Shown here: positions 1 to 11,865 of the stretch, piece after piece | Position numbering within the stretch: position 1 is the first letter of the stretch | Layout: each line of letters starts with the position of its first letter | Assembly (NCBI RefSeq): GCF_051401765.1 | Contig: NW_027480463.1 | Span: 2,728,001-2,792,000, forward strand | Length of the DNA: 64,000 nt | From: Calliopsis andreniformis | Taxonomy: Eukaryota; Arthropoda; Insecta; Hymenoptera; Andrenidae | Direction: 5' to 3' | The notes under the pieces: generated by a model | Told to the model about the DNA's origin: nothing | Database searches by the model: none | Seen by the model: only the letters and a program-made list of their open reading frames with translations | Translations under genes and position numbers: made by a program

Positions 1-540
1 CAATCCTAAATACTCAATCCTCAACCGTCAATACTCAATCCTCAATCCTCAATCATCAATCCTCAATACTCAATCTTCAATCCTCAATCCTCAATTCTCA
101 ATCCTCAATGCTCAATACTCAATCGTCAATCCTCAATCCCCAATCCTCAATCTTCAATCCTAAATCCTCAATCCTCAATCCTCAATCCTCAATCTTCAAT
201 CGTCAATACTCAATCTTCAATCCTCAATCCTCAATCCTCAATCCTCAATCCTCAATCCTCAATCCTCAATCTTCAATCCTCAATACTCAAACTGCAATCC
301 TGAATCCTCAGTCCTCACTCCTCAAACCTCACTCTTCAGTCCTCAATACCGAATCCTCAATCTTCAATCCTCAATCATCAATCCTCAATTCTCAATCCTC
401 AATCCTCAATCCTCAGACTTCAAACACCAATACTCAACCCTCAGTCCTCGTGCTCAATCCACAACCCTCAATCCTCAATCCTCAATCTTCAATCATTAAT
501 ATTCAATCTTCAATCCTCAATCCTCAATCCTCAATCCTCA
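1..540. repeat. Partial HOR unit, related to 11.7-12.2 kb and 19.4-19.9 kb
   Basis: This stretch shares its series of marker variants with 19395-19934 (offset 19394, for example ATGCTCAATACTCAATCG at 108 and 19502). It also matches about 11.7-12.24 kb and the corresponding parts of the second large copy near 50.0 and 57.7 kb. Similarity ends near 540, where the series changes. The window edge cuts the left side, so the array continues to the left. Confidence 0.75.
410..471. repeat. Example of the hexamer ('phase-slip') module
   Basis: Read in heptads, this stretch goes TCCTCAG, ACTTCAA, ACACCAA, TACTCAA, CCCTCAG, then the 6-bp unit TCCTCG at 445-450, then TGCTCAA, TCCACAA, CCCTCAA. The missing base shifts the repeat phase by one. 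In translation it gives the recurrent string PSVLVLNPQ in place of SSILNPQ. The module recurs dozens of times, usually as TCCTCG followed by TCCTCAA. Relatives have ACCTCAAACAGCAA or ACCACAAACATCAA upstream, or use TTCACG, CCCTCA or ACTCAA as the 6-bp unit. These hexamers explain why many repeat periods here are not multiples of seven. Confidence 0.85.
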
Positions 541-959
541 ATCCTCAATCCTGAATCCCCAATCCTCAATTTTCAATCCTCAATACGCAATCTTCAATCC
601 TCAATGCTCAATACTCAATCCTCAATCCTCAGTACTCAATCCACAATCCTCAATCCTCAATCCTCAATCCTCAATCGTCAGTCCTCGTCCTCAATCCTCA
701 ACACTCAATCCTCAATCCTCAATCTTCAATCATCAATACACAATCTTCAATCCTCAATCCTCAATACTCAAACCTCAATCCACACTCTTCAATCCTCATT
801 CTTCAATCCTCAATGCCCAATCCTCAATCTTCAATCCTGCATCCTCAATCCTCAGTTCGCAATCCACAATCCTCAATCCTCAGATCTCAGGCATCAATAC
901 TCAACCCTCAGTCCTCGTCCTCAACCTACAACCCTCAATCCTCAATCCTCAATACTCAA

Positions 960-994
960 TAGAATATCCTGAATTCTCAGGATTCTATAATCAA
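960..994. repeat. Island, type a, truncated and diverged
   Basis: Starts with the type-a heptads TAGAATA and TCCTGAA, then runs into TTCTCAG, GATTCTA, TAATCAA and ordinary heptads. It is the only island that keeps just the left end with several private changes. It contains a 7-bp inverted repeat (966-983). Confidence 0.6.
966..983. other. Short perfect inverted repeat (7-bp arms, 4-base loop)
   Basis: ATCCTGA at 966-972 and TCAGGAT at 977-983 are reverse complements around ATTC. The inner GAATTC is an EcoRI site. A hairpin is unusual here because the plus strand has almost no G to pair with its C. I saw no other copy in the window. It may be a chance result of four substitutions in one truncated island. 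Confidence 0.7.
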
Positions 995-1189
995 ACCTCA
1001 ATCCTCGACCCTCAGCCCTCATCCTCCATCATCAATCCTCAATCCTCAATCCCCAATCATCAAACCTCAGTACTCAATCTTCAATCCTCAATCCTCATTC
1101 CTCAATCCTCAATCCTCAATCCTCTGTCATAAATACTCAATCTTCAACCCTCAATCCTCATTCCTCAAACCTCAATCCTCAACCCTCAG

Positions 1190-1830
1190 TCCTCATCCTC
1201 AATTCTCAATTCTCAATTCCCAACCCTCAACCCTCAATCCTCAATCTTCACTCCTCAATAATCAATCTCCAATCCTAAATCGTCAATCCCCAACCTTCAA
1301 TCCTTAATCCTCAATCTTCAATTCTTAATGCTCAATCCTCAATCCTCAATCCTCAGTCCTCAATCCTCAATCCTCAATAATCCAACCTCAATCATCAACC
1401 GTCAGTCCTCGTCCTCAATCCTCAAACCTCAATCCTCAATCCTCAATCTTCAACCCTCAATCCTCAATCCTGAATCCCCAATCCTCAATTTTCAATCCTC
1501 AATACGCAATCTTCAATCCTCAATGCTCAATCCTCAATACTCAATCCTCAGTACTCAATCCACAATCCTCAATCCTCAAACCTCAATCCTCAATCGTCAG
1601 TCCTCGTCCTCAATCCTCAACACTCAATCCTCAATCCTCAATCTTCAATCATCAATACTCAGTCTTCAATACTCAATCATCAACCTTCAATCCTCAATCC
1701 TCAATTCTCACTCTCCAATACTCAATCCTCAATCGTCAATCCTCAATCCTCAATCCTCAATCTTCAATCCTCAATACTCAATCTTCAGTCCTCAATCCTC
1801 AATCCTCAATCCTCAATCCTCAACCCTCAG
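1190..1830. repeat. 641-bp tandem duplication, unit 1
   Basis: The marker series (CTCATCCTCAATTCTCAATT, the CTCAATAATCAATC motif, then TCCTTAATCC, then two CGTCAGTCCTCGTCC modules) recurs 641 bases to the right. 641 equals 92 heptads minus 3, and the unit holds three hexamers (two TCCTCG, one TCCTCA), so the duplication is exactly in register. Confidence 0.85.
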
Positions 1831-2390
1831 TCCTCATCCTCAATTCTCAATTCTCAATTCTCAATCCTCAATCCTCAATCCTCAGTCTTCACTCCTCAAT
1901 AATCAATCTCCAATCCTAAATCGTCAATCCCCAACCTTCAATCCTTAATCCTCAATCTTCAATTCTCAATGATCAATCCTCAATCCTCAATCCTCAGTCC
2001 TCAATCCTCAATCCTCAATAATCCAACCTCAATCCTCAACCGTCAGTCCTCGTCCTCAATCCTCAAACCTCAATCCTCAATCCTCAATCTTCAATCCTCA
2101 ATCCTCAATCCTGAATCCCCAATCCTCAATTTTCAATCCTCAATACGCAATCTTCAATCCTCAATGCTCAATCCTCAATCCTCAATCCTCAGTCCTCAAT
2201 CCACAATCCTCAATCCTCAAACCTCAATCCTCAATCGTCAGTCCTCGTCCTCAATCCTCAACACTCAATCCGCAATCCTCAATCTTCAATCATCAATACT
2301 CAGTCTTCAATCCTCAATCATCAATCTTCAATCCTCAATCCTCAATTCTCACTCTCCAATACTCAATCCTCAATCGTCAATCCTCAATCC
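1831..2390. repeat. 641-bp tandem duplication, unit 2 (partial)
   Basis: Follows unit 1 directly and matches it until about 2390. It differs at scattered points, for example ATGATCAATCC at about 1969 where unit 1 has ATGCTCAATCC at about 1328. It is more diverged than the recent duplications at 14.8 or 33 kb, so it is probably older. Confidence 0.8.
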
Positions 2391-3500
2391 TCAACCCTCA
2401 ACCTTCAATCCCCAATACTCAATCTGCAATCCTCAATCCTCAATCCTCAATCCTCAACCCTCAACCTTCAATCCTCAATACGCAATCTTCAATCCTCAAT
2501 GCTCAATCCTCACTCCTCAATACTCAATCCTCAATCGTCAATCATCAATCCCCAAACCCCAATCTTCAAACCTCAATCCTCAATCCTCAATCCTCAATCC
2601 TCAATCTTCAATCCTCAATACTCAATCTTCAATCCTCAATCCTCAATCCTCAAACCTCAATCCTCAATCGTCAGTCCTCGTCCTCAATCCTCAACACTCA
2701 ATCCTCAATGCTCAATTCTCAATCCTCAATCTTCAATCCTCAGTGCCCAGTCCTCAATCTTGAATCCTCAATCCTCAATCCTCGATTCTCATTCCTCAAT
2801 CCTCAATCCTCAATCCTCAATCCTCAATCCTCAATCCTCAATCCTCAATCCTCAATCCTCAATTCTCGATCCTCAATCCTCAATCCTCAATCTTCAACCT
2901 TCAATCCTCAATACTCAGTATTCAATACTCAATCCTCAATCCTCAATCCTCAATCCTCATTCTTCAATCCTCAATACCCAATCCACAATCTTCAATCCTC
3001 AATCCTCAACCCTCAATTCTCAATACTCAATCCTCAATCCTCAGACCTCAAACAGCAATACTCAACCCTCAGTCCTCGTCCTCAATCCACAAGCATCAAT
3101 ACCCAATCCTCAATCTTCAATCATCAATATTCAATCTTGAGTCATCAATCCTCAATCCTCAATCCTCAATCCTCAATCTTCAATCCTCAATACTCAATCT
3201 TCATTCCTCAATCCTCAATCCTCAATCCTCAGTTCTCAAGCCTCAATCCTCAATCCTCAATCCTCAATCCTCAATCTTCAATCCTCAATCCTCAATCCTC
3301 AATTCTCAATCCTCAATCCTCAATCCTCAATACTCAATCCTCAATCCTCAATCCTCAATCTTCAATCCTCAATACTCAAACTGCAATCCTCAATCCTCAG
3401 TCCTCACTCCTCAATCCTCATTCTTCAATCCTCAATACCAAATCCTCAATCTTCAATCCTCAATCCTCAAACCTCAATTCTCAATCCTCAATCCTCAATC
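2391..3500. repeat. Mosaic heptamer stretch without clear tandem HOR
   Basis: Ordinary and variant heptads. From about 2730 to 3140 the order of markers (CAGTGCCCAGTCC, CTCGATTCTC, TACTCAGTATTC, ACAGCAATAC, CAAGCATCAATACC, CAATCTTGAGTCC) is the same as in 15.05-15.54 kb and 6.37-6.87 kb, so this is another copy of that sub-repeat. No gene-like sequence. Confidence 0.75.
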
Positions 3501-3734
3501 CTCAGACTTCAAACACCAATACTCAACCCTCAGTCCTCGTCCTCAATCCACAACCCTCAATCCTCAATCCTCAATCCTCAATCCTCAATCCTCAACCCTC
3601 AATCCCCAATGCTAAATCCTCAATACCCAGTCCTCAGTCTTCAATCCTCAATCCTCAATCCTCATCCTCAATCCTCAATCCTCAATCCTCAATCCTCAAT
3701 CCTCAATACTCAATCTTCAATCCTCAATCCTCAA

Positions 3735-3839
3735 TAGAATATCCTCAATTCACAGGCTTCAGTACTCAATACTCAACCTGCAATCTTCAAATCTCTATCC
3801 ACAAACATGAATTCTCATCACTCAACCCTCAACACTCAG
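3735..3839. repeat. Island, type a (EcoRI subtype)
   Basis: Fifteen diverged heptads in register: TAGAATA, TCCTCAA, TTCACAG, GCTTCAG, TACTCAA (twice), CCTGCAA, TCTTCAA, ATCTCTA, TCCACAA, ACATGAA, TTCTCAT, CACTCAA, CCCTCAA, CACTCAG. The subtype has CACAGGCTTC and ACATGAATTC (an EcoRI site). Sister islands are at 37944 and 41015. Confidence 0.9.
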
Positions 3840-4200
3840 TCCCCAATCCTCAATCCTCAATCCTCAATTCCCAATCCTCAATCGTCGATCCTCAATCCCC
3901 AATACTCAATCTTCAATCCTCAATCCTCAATCCTCAATCCTCAATCCTCAATCTTCAATCCTCAATACTCAATCCTCAATCTTCAATCTTCAATACTCAA
4001 ACTGCAATCCTCAATCCTCAGTCCTCACTCCTCAATCCTCATTCTTCAATCTTCAATACCGAATCCTCAATCTTCAATCCTCAATCCTCAATCCTCAATT
4101 CTCAATCATCAATCCCCAATCCTCAGACTTCAAACACCAATACTCAACCCTCAGTCCTCGTCCTCAATCCACAACCCTCAATCCTCAATCCTCAATCTTC

Positions 4201-4242
4201 AATCATTAATATTCAATCTTCAATCATTAATATTCAATCTTC
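4201..4242. repeat. 21-bp tandem duplication of AATCATTAATATTC motif
   Basis: AATCATTAATATTCAATCTT occurs at 4201 and again at 4222. The 21-bp period is three heptads. Elsewhere the motif is usually single, but the doubled form recurs at 41544, which supports common descent of the two regions. Confidence 0.9.
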
Positions 4243-4524
4243 AATCCTCAATCCTCAATCCTCAATCCTCAACCCTCAATCCCCAATGCTCAATCCTCAA
4301 TACCCAATCCTCAGTCTTCAATCCTCAATTCTCAATCCTCAATCGTCAATCTTCGATCCTCAATACTCAATCTTCAATCCTCAATCCACAATCCTCAATC
4401 CTCAATCCTCAATCCTCAATCTTCAATGCTCAATACTCAAACTGCAATCCTCAATCCTCAGTCCTCACTCCTCAACCCTCATTCTTCAGTCCTCAATACC
4501 GAATCCTCAATCTTCAGTCCTCAA

Positions 4525-6154
4525 TCCTCAATCCTCGATTCTCATTCCTCAATCCTCAATCGTCAATCCTCAATCCTCAATCCTCAACCCTCAATCCTCA
4601 ATAATGAATCCTCAATACCCAATCCTCAGTCTTCAATCCTCAATCCTGAATCCTCAATCCTCAATCCTCAATCTTCAATCCTCAATCCTCAATCCTCAAT
4701 TCTCAATCCTCAATCCTCAATACTCAGACCTCAAACATCAACACTCAACCCTCAGTCCTCGTCCTCAATCCACAACCCTCAATCCTCAACCCTCAGTCCT
4801 AAATCCTCAATCCTCAATCCTCAAACCTCAATCCTCAACCGTCAGTCCCCGTCCTCAATCCTCAAACATGAATCCTCAATCCTCAACCTTCAATCATCAA
4901 TACTCCATCTTCAATCCTCAATTATCAATCCTCAATCTTCAATCCTCAATACTCAATCTTCAATAATCAATCCTCAATACTCAATCCTCAATACTCAATC
5001 CTCAATCGTCAATACCCAATCCCCAATCCTCAATCTTCAATCCTCAATCCTCAATCCTCAATCCTCAATCCTCAGTCTTCAATCCTCAATACTCAATCTT
5101 CATTCCTCAATCCTCAATCCTCAATCCTCAATCCTCAATCCTCGATCCTCAATCCTCAATCCTCAATCCTCAACCTTCAATCCTCAATACTCAGTATTCA
5201 ATACTCAATCCTCAATCCTCAATCCTCAATCCTCATTCTTCAATCCTCAATACCCAATCCACAATCTTCAATCCTCAGTCCTCAAACCTCAATTCTCAAT
5301 ACTCAATCCTCAATCCTCAGACCTCAAACAGCAATACTCAACCCTCAGTCCTCGTCCTCAATCCACAAGCATCAATACCCAATCCTCAATATTCAATCAT
5401 CAATATTCAATTTTGAGTCCTCAATCCTCAATCCTCAATCCTCAATCCTCAACCTTCAATCCTCAATACTCAATCTTCATTCCTCAATCCTCAATCCTCA
5501 ATCCTCAGTTCTCAAGCCTCAATCCTCAATCCTCAATCCTCAATCCTCAATCTTCAATCCTCAATCCTCAATCCTCAATCCTCAATTCTCAATCCTCAAT
5601 CCTCAATCCTCAATCCTCAATCCTCAATCCTCAATCTTCAATCCTCAATACTCAAACTGCAATCCTCAATGCTCAGTCCTCACTCCTCAATCCTCATTCT
5701 CCAATCCTCAATACCGAATCATCAATCTTCAATCTTCAATCCTCAATCCTCAATTCTCAATCCTCAATCCTCAATCCTCAGACTTCAAACACCAATACTC
5801 AACCCTCAGTCCTCGTCCTCAATCCACAACCCTCAATCCTGAATCCTCAATCCTCAATCCTATATCCTCAACCCTCAATCCCCAATGCTAAATCCTTAAT
5901 ACCCAATCCTCAGTCTTCAATTCTCAATCCTCAATCCTCAATCCTCAATCCTCAACTCTCAGTCCTCAATCCTCAATCTTCGATCCTCAATACTCAATCT
6001 TCAACCTTCAATCCTCAATCCTCAATCCTCAAGCTTCAATCCTCAATACTGAATCTTCAATCCTCAATCTTTAATCCTCAATGTTCAATCCGCAATACCC
6101 AATCCTCAATCTTCAATACTCAATCCTCAATCCTCAATCCTCAATCCTCAATCT
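4525..6154. repeat. 1.6-kb HOR segment shared with 34.70-36.33 kb
   Basis: Marker order matches 34703-36332 at a constant offset of 30178 (checked at CCTCGATT 4533/34711 and CAAACATG 4863/35041). Shared private variants include AATTTTGAGTCC. The right end lies near 6119, where the large copy 1 begins, so that breakpoint is a junction between two repeat histories. Confidence 0.8.
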
Positions 6155-9100
6155 TCAATCCTGAATACTCAACCTTCAATCCTCAATCCTCAATCCTCAA
6201 TCCTCAATCCACAGTCTTCAATCCTCAATACCCAATCTTCAATCCTCAATCCTCAATCATCAATCCTCAATGCTCAATCCTCAATCCTCAATCCTCAACC
6301 CTCAATCTTCAATCCTCAATACTCAAGCTGCAATCCTCAATCCTCAATCCTCAATCCTCAATCCTCATTCTTCAATCCTCAGTGCCCAGTCCTCAATCTT
6401 GAATCCTCAATCCTCAATCCTCGATTCTCATTCCTCAATCCTCAATCGTCAATCCTCAATCCTCAATCATCAACCCTCAATCCTCAATGTTGAATCCTCA
6501 ATACCCAATCCTCAATACTCAATCCTCAATCTTCAATCCTCAATACTCAATCTTCATTCCTCAATCCTCAATCCTCAATCCTCAATCCTCAATCCTCGAT
6601 CCTCCATCCTCAATCCTCAATCTTCAATCTTCAATCCTCAATACTCAGTATTCAATACTCAATCCTCAATCCTCAATCCTCAATCCTCATTCTTCAATCC
6701 TCAATACCCAATCCACAATCTTCAATCCTCAATCCTCAACCCTCAATTCTCAATACTCAGTCCTCAATCCTCAGACCTCAAACAGCAATACTCAACCCTC
6801 AGTCCTCGTCCTCAATCCACAAGCATCAATACCCAATCCTCAATCTTCAATCATCAATATTCAATCTTGAGTCCTCAATCCTCAATCCTCAATCTTCAAT
6901 ACTCAATCCTCAATCCTCAATCCTCAATCCTCAATCCTCGATCCTCAATCCTCAATCCTCAATCTTCAATCCTCATTCTTCAATCCTCAATACCCAATCC
7001 ACAATCTTCAATCCTCAATCCTCAACCCTCAATTCTCAATCCTCAATCCTCAATCCTCAGACTTCAAACACCAATACTCAACCCTCAGTCCTCGTCCTCA
7101 ATCCACAACCCTCAATCCTCAATCCTCAATCCTCAATCCTCAATCCTCAACCCTCAATCCCCAATGCTAAATCCTCAATACCCAATCCTCAGTCTTCAAT
7201 CCTCAATCCTCAATCCTCAATCCTCAATCCTCAATCCTCAATCCTCAATCCTCAATACTCAATCTTCAATCCTCAATCTTCAATCCTCAATCCTCAATCC
7301 TCAATCCTCAATCCTCAATCCTCAATTCTCAAACCTCAATCGTCAATCCTCAATCCCCAATACTCAATCTTCAATCCTCAATCCTCAATCCTCAATCCTC
7401 AATCCTCAATCTTCAATCCTCAATACTCAATCTTCAATCCTCAATCCTCAATCCTCAATCCTCAATCCTCAATCCTCAATCCTCAATCTTCAATCCTCAA
7501 TACTCAAACTGCAATCCTCAATCCGCAGTCCTCACTCCTCAATCCTCATTCTTCAATCCTCAATACCGAATCCTCAATCTCCAATCCTCAATCCTCAATC
7601 CTCAATGCTCAATCATCAATCCCCAATCCTGAGACTTCAAACACCAATACTCAACCCTCAGTCCTCGTCCTCAATCCACAACCCTCAATCCTCAATCCTC
7701 AATCTTCAATCATTAATATTCAATCTTCAATCCTCAATCCTCAATCCTCAATCCTCAACCCTCAATCCCCAATGCTCAATCCTCAATACCCAATCCTCAG
7801 TCTTCAATCCTCAATTCTCAATCCTCAATCGTCAATCTTCGATCCTCAATACTCAATCTTCAATCCTCAATCCTGAATCCTCAATCCTCAATCCTCAATC
7901 CTCAATCTTCAATGCTCAATACTCAAACTGCAATCCTCAATCCTCAGTCCTCACTCCTCAACCCTCATTCTTCAGTCCTCAATACCGAATCCTCAATCTT
8001 CAGACCTCAATCCTCAATCCTCAATTCTCAATCCTCAATCCTCAATCCTCAGACTTCAAACACCAATACTCAACCCTCAGTCCTCGTCCTCAATCCACAA
8101 CCCCCAATCCTCAATCCTCAATCTTCAATCATTAATATTCAATCTTCAATCCTCAATCCTCAGTCCTCAATCCTCAACCCTCAATCCCCAATGCTCAATC
8201 CTCAATACCCAATCCTCAGCCTTCAATCCTCAATCCTCAATCCTCAATCCTCAATCCTCAATTCTCAGTCCTCAATCCTCAATCTTCAATCCTCAATACT
8301 CAATCTTCAATCTTCAATCCTCAATCCTCAATCCTCAATCTTCAATCCTCAATACTGAATCTTCAATGGTCAATCTTCAATCCTCAATGTTCAATCCGCA
8401 ATACCCAATCCTCAATCTTCAATACTCAATCCTCAATCCTCGATCCTCAATCCTCAATCTTCAATCCTCAATACTCATCCTTCAATCCTCAATCCTCAAT
8501 CCTCAATCCTCAATCCACATTCTTCACTCCTCAACACCCAATCCTCAATCTTCAATCCTCAATCCTCAGTCCTCAATTCTCAATCCTCAGTCCTCAATCC
8601 TCAGACCACAAACATCAAGACTCAACCCTCAGTCCTCGTCCTCAATTCACAACCCTCAATCCTCGATCCTCAATCTTCAATCATGAATATTCAATATTCA
8701 ATCCTCAATCCTCAATCATCAATACTCAATACACAATCCTCAATGTTCAATCCTCGATACCCAATCCTCAATCTTCAATCCTCAATCCTCAATCCTCAAT
8801 CCTCAATCTTCAATCCTCAATACTCAACCTTCAATCCTCAATCCTCAATCCTCAATCCTCAATCCGCAGTCTTCAATCCTCAATACCCAATCTTCAATCC
8901 TCAATCCTCAACCATCAATCCTCAATGCTCAATGCTCAATCCTCAATCCTCAACCCTCAATCTTCAATCCTCAATACTCAAGCTGCAATCCTCAATCCTC
9001 AATCCTCAATCCTCAATCCTCATTCTTCAATCCTCAGTGCCCAGTCCTCAATCTTGAATCCTCAATCCTCAATCCTCGATTCTCATTCCTCAATCCTCAA

Positions 9101-9565
9101 TCGTCAATCCTCAATCCTCAATCCTCAACCCTCAATCCTCAATGTTGAATCCTCAATACCCAATCCTCAATACTCAATCCTCAATCTTCAATCCTCAATA
9201 CTCAATCTTCATTCCTCAATCCTCAATCCTCAATCCTCAATCCTCAATCCTCGATCCTCAATCCTCAATCCTCAATCTTCAATCCTCATTCTTCAATCCT
9301 CAATACCCAATCCACAATCTTCAATCCTCAATCCTCAACCCTCAACTCTCAATCCTCAATCCTCAGTCCTCAGACTTCAAACACCAATACTCAACCCTCA
9401 GTCCTCGTCCTCAATCCACAACCCTCAATCCTCAATCCTCAATCCTCAATCCTCAATCCTCAACCCTCAATCCCCAATGCTAAATCCTCAATACCCAATC
9501 CACAGTCTTCAATCCTCAATCCTCAATCCTCAATCCTCAATCCTCAATCCTCAATCCTCAATCCT

Positions 9566-10363
9566 CAATCTTCAATCCTCAATACTCAATCTTCAATCCT
9601 CAATCTTCAATCCTCAATGCTCAATCCTCAATCTTCAATCCTCAATACTCAATCTTCAATCCTCAATCTTCAATCCTCAATCCTCAATCCTCAATCCTCA
9701 ATCCTCAATCTTCAATCCTCAATACTCAAACTGCAATCCTCAATCCTCAGTCCTCACTCCTCAATCCTCATTCTTCAATCCTCAATACCGAATCCTCAAT
9801 CTTCAATCCTCAATCCTCAATCCTCAATTCTCAATCCTCAATCCTCAATCCTCAGACTTCAAGCACCAATACTCAACCCTCAGTCCTCGTCCTCAATCCA
9901 CAACCCTCAATCCTCAATCCTCAATCTTCAATCATTAATATTCAATCTTCAATCCTCAATCCTCAATCCTCAACCCTCAGTCCTCAACCCACATTCTTCA
10001 ATCCGCAATACCCAATCCTCAATCTACAATACTCAATACTCAATCCTCAATTCTCAATCCTCAATCCTCTGCCCTCAGTCCTCAAACCTCAATCCTCAAC
10101 CCTCAGCCCTCATCCTCAATCCTCTATCCTCAATCCTCAATCCTCAATCTTCAATCCTCAATACTCAATCTTCAATAATCAATCCTCAATTCTCAATCCT
10201 CAATACTCAATCCTCAACCGTCAATACTCAATCCTCAATCCTCAATCTTCAATCCTCAATACTCAATCTTCAATCCTCAATCCTCAATTCTCAATCCTCA
10301 ATGCTCAATACTCAATCGTCAATCCTCAATCCCCAATCCTCAATCTTCAATCCTAAATCCTCA
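9566..10363. repeat. 0.8-kb direct repeat, unit 1 (spacing 1502 bp)
   Basis: Recurs at 11068-11865. 1502 equals 215 heptads minus 3, matching three hexamers per period (near 9885, 10107 and 10565). Markers include ATCCTCTGCCCTCAG and CAACCGTCAATACTC. The two units continue into different neighbours (CTCGATCCTC here, CGTCAATACTC after the other). Confidence 0.8.
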
Positions 10364-10853
10364 ATCCTCGATCCTCAATCCTCAATCTTCAATCCTCAAT
10401 ACTCATCCTTCAATCCTCAATCCTCAATCCTCAATCCTCAATCCTCAATCCACATTCTTCAATCCTCAACACCCAATCCTCAATCTTCAATCCTCAATCC
10501 TCAGTCCTCAATTCTCAATCCTCAGTCCTCAATCCTCAGACCACAAACATCAAGACTCAACCCTCAGTCCTCGTCCTCAATTCACAACCCTCAATCCTCG
10601 ATCCTCAATCTTCAATCATGAATATTCAATATTCAATCCTCAATCCTCAATCATCAATACTCAATACACAATCCTCAATGTTCAATCCTCGATACCCAAT
10701 CCTCAATCTTCAATCCTCAATCCTCAATCCTCAATCCTCAATCCTCAATCCTCAATCCTCAGTCCTCAAGCCTCAATCCTGAATCCTCAAACCTGAATCC
10801 TCAGTCTTCAGCCCTCACTCCTCAACAATCAGTTGTCCATCCTCAATCCTCAA

Positions 10854-10958
10854 TAGAATATCCTCAATTCACAGGTTTCAATACTCAATACTCAACCTGC
10901 AATCTTCAAATCTCTATCCACAAACATCAATTCTCATCACTCAACCCTCAACACTCAG
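10854..10958. repeat. Island, type a (GGTTTC subtype)
   Basis: Has CACAGGTTTCAATAC and ACATCAATTC, so no EcoRI site, and follows the flank CAGTTGTCCATCC. The same subtype is at 18553, 45509, 49094 and 56793. Confidence 0.9.
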
Positions 10959-11067
10959 TCCCCAATCCTCAATCCTCTATCCTCAATTCTCAATCCTCAA
11001 TCGTCAATCCTCAATCCCCAATCCTCAATCTTCAATCCTCAATCCTCAATCCTCAATCCTCAATCCT

Positions 11068-11865
11068 CAATCTTCAATCCTCAATACTCAATCTTCAATC
11101 CTCAATCTTCAATACTCAATGCTCAATCCTCAATCTTCAATCCTCAATACTCAATCTTCAATCCTCAATCTTCAATCCTCAATCCTCAATCCTCAATCCT
11201 CAATCCTCAATCTTCAATCCTCAATACTCAAACTGCAATCCTCAATCCTCAGTCCTCACTCCTCAATCCTCATTCTTCAATCCTCAATACCGAATCCTCA
11301 ATCTTCAATCCTCAATCCTCAATCCTCAATTCTCAATCCTCAATCCTCAATCCTCAGACTTCAAACACCAATACTCAACCCTCAGTCCTCGTCCTCAATC
11401 CACAACCCTCAATCCTCAATCCTCAATCTTCAATCATTAATATTCAATCTTCAATCCTCAATCCTCAATCCTCAACCCTCAGTCCTCAACCCACATTCTT
11501 CAATCCGCAATACCCAATCCTCAATCTACAATACTCAATACTCAATCCTCAATTCTCAATCCTCAATCCTCTGCCCTCAGTCCTCAAACCTCAATCCTCA
11601 ACCCTCAGCCCTCATCCTCAATCCTCTATCCTCAATCCTCAATCCTCAATCTTCAATCCTCAATACTCAATCTTCAATAATCAATCCTCAATTCTCAATC
11701 CTCAATACTCAATCCTCAACCGTCAATACTCAATCCTCAATCCTCAATCTTCAATCCTCAATACTCAATCTTCAATCCTCAATCCTCAATTCTCAATCCT
11801 CAATGCTCAATACTCAATCGTCAATCCTCAATCCCCAATCCTCAATCTTCAATCCTAAATCCTCA
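11068..11865. repeat. 0.8-kb direct repeat, unit 2 (spacing 1502 bp)
   Basis: Second unit of the repeat at 9566-10363. It runs on into the CGTCAATACTC series that is also seen at 180-540. Confidence 0.8.

Larger units (their letters stand above)
3500..4420. repeat. HOR segment shared with 40.8-41.77 kb
   Basis: Contains a complete type-a island with EcoRI site (3735-3839) and the doubled CATTAATATTCAATCTT motif. The same order occurs at 40.8-41.77 kb. The offset is 37280 at the island and 37343 at the doubled motif, a difference of 63 bases (nine heptads). The distance is close to that between the two large copies, so the large repeat may once have begun further left than 6119. Confidence 0.75.

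Noticed and set aside
3131..3140. CTTGAGTCC-type motifs as local inversions, because TTGAG is the minus-strand unit
   Set aside because: Only five bases match and both flanks keep plus orientation; a change of CAA to TGA-type letters explains it. The same motif is inherited at 6866, 15535, 16331, 42374 and other sites.
3735..3839. Islands as transposon or insertion remnants
   Set aside because: They lack terminal inverted repeats and target duplications, and they read as 15 heptads in perfect register with the flanks, so they are diverged array units.
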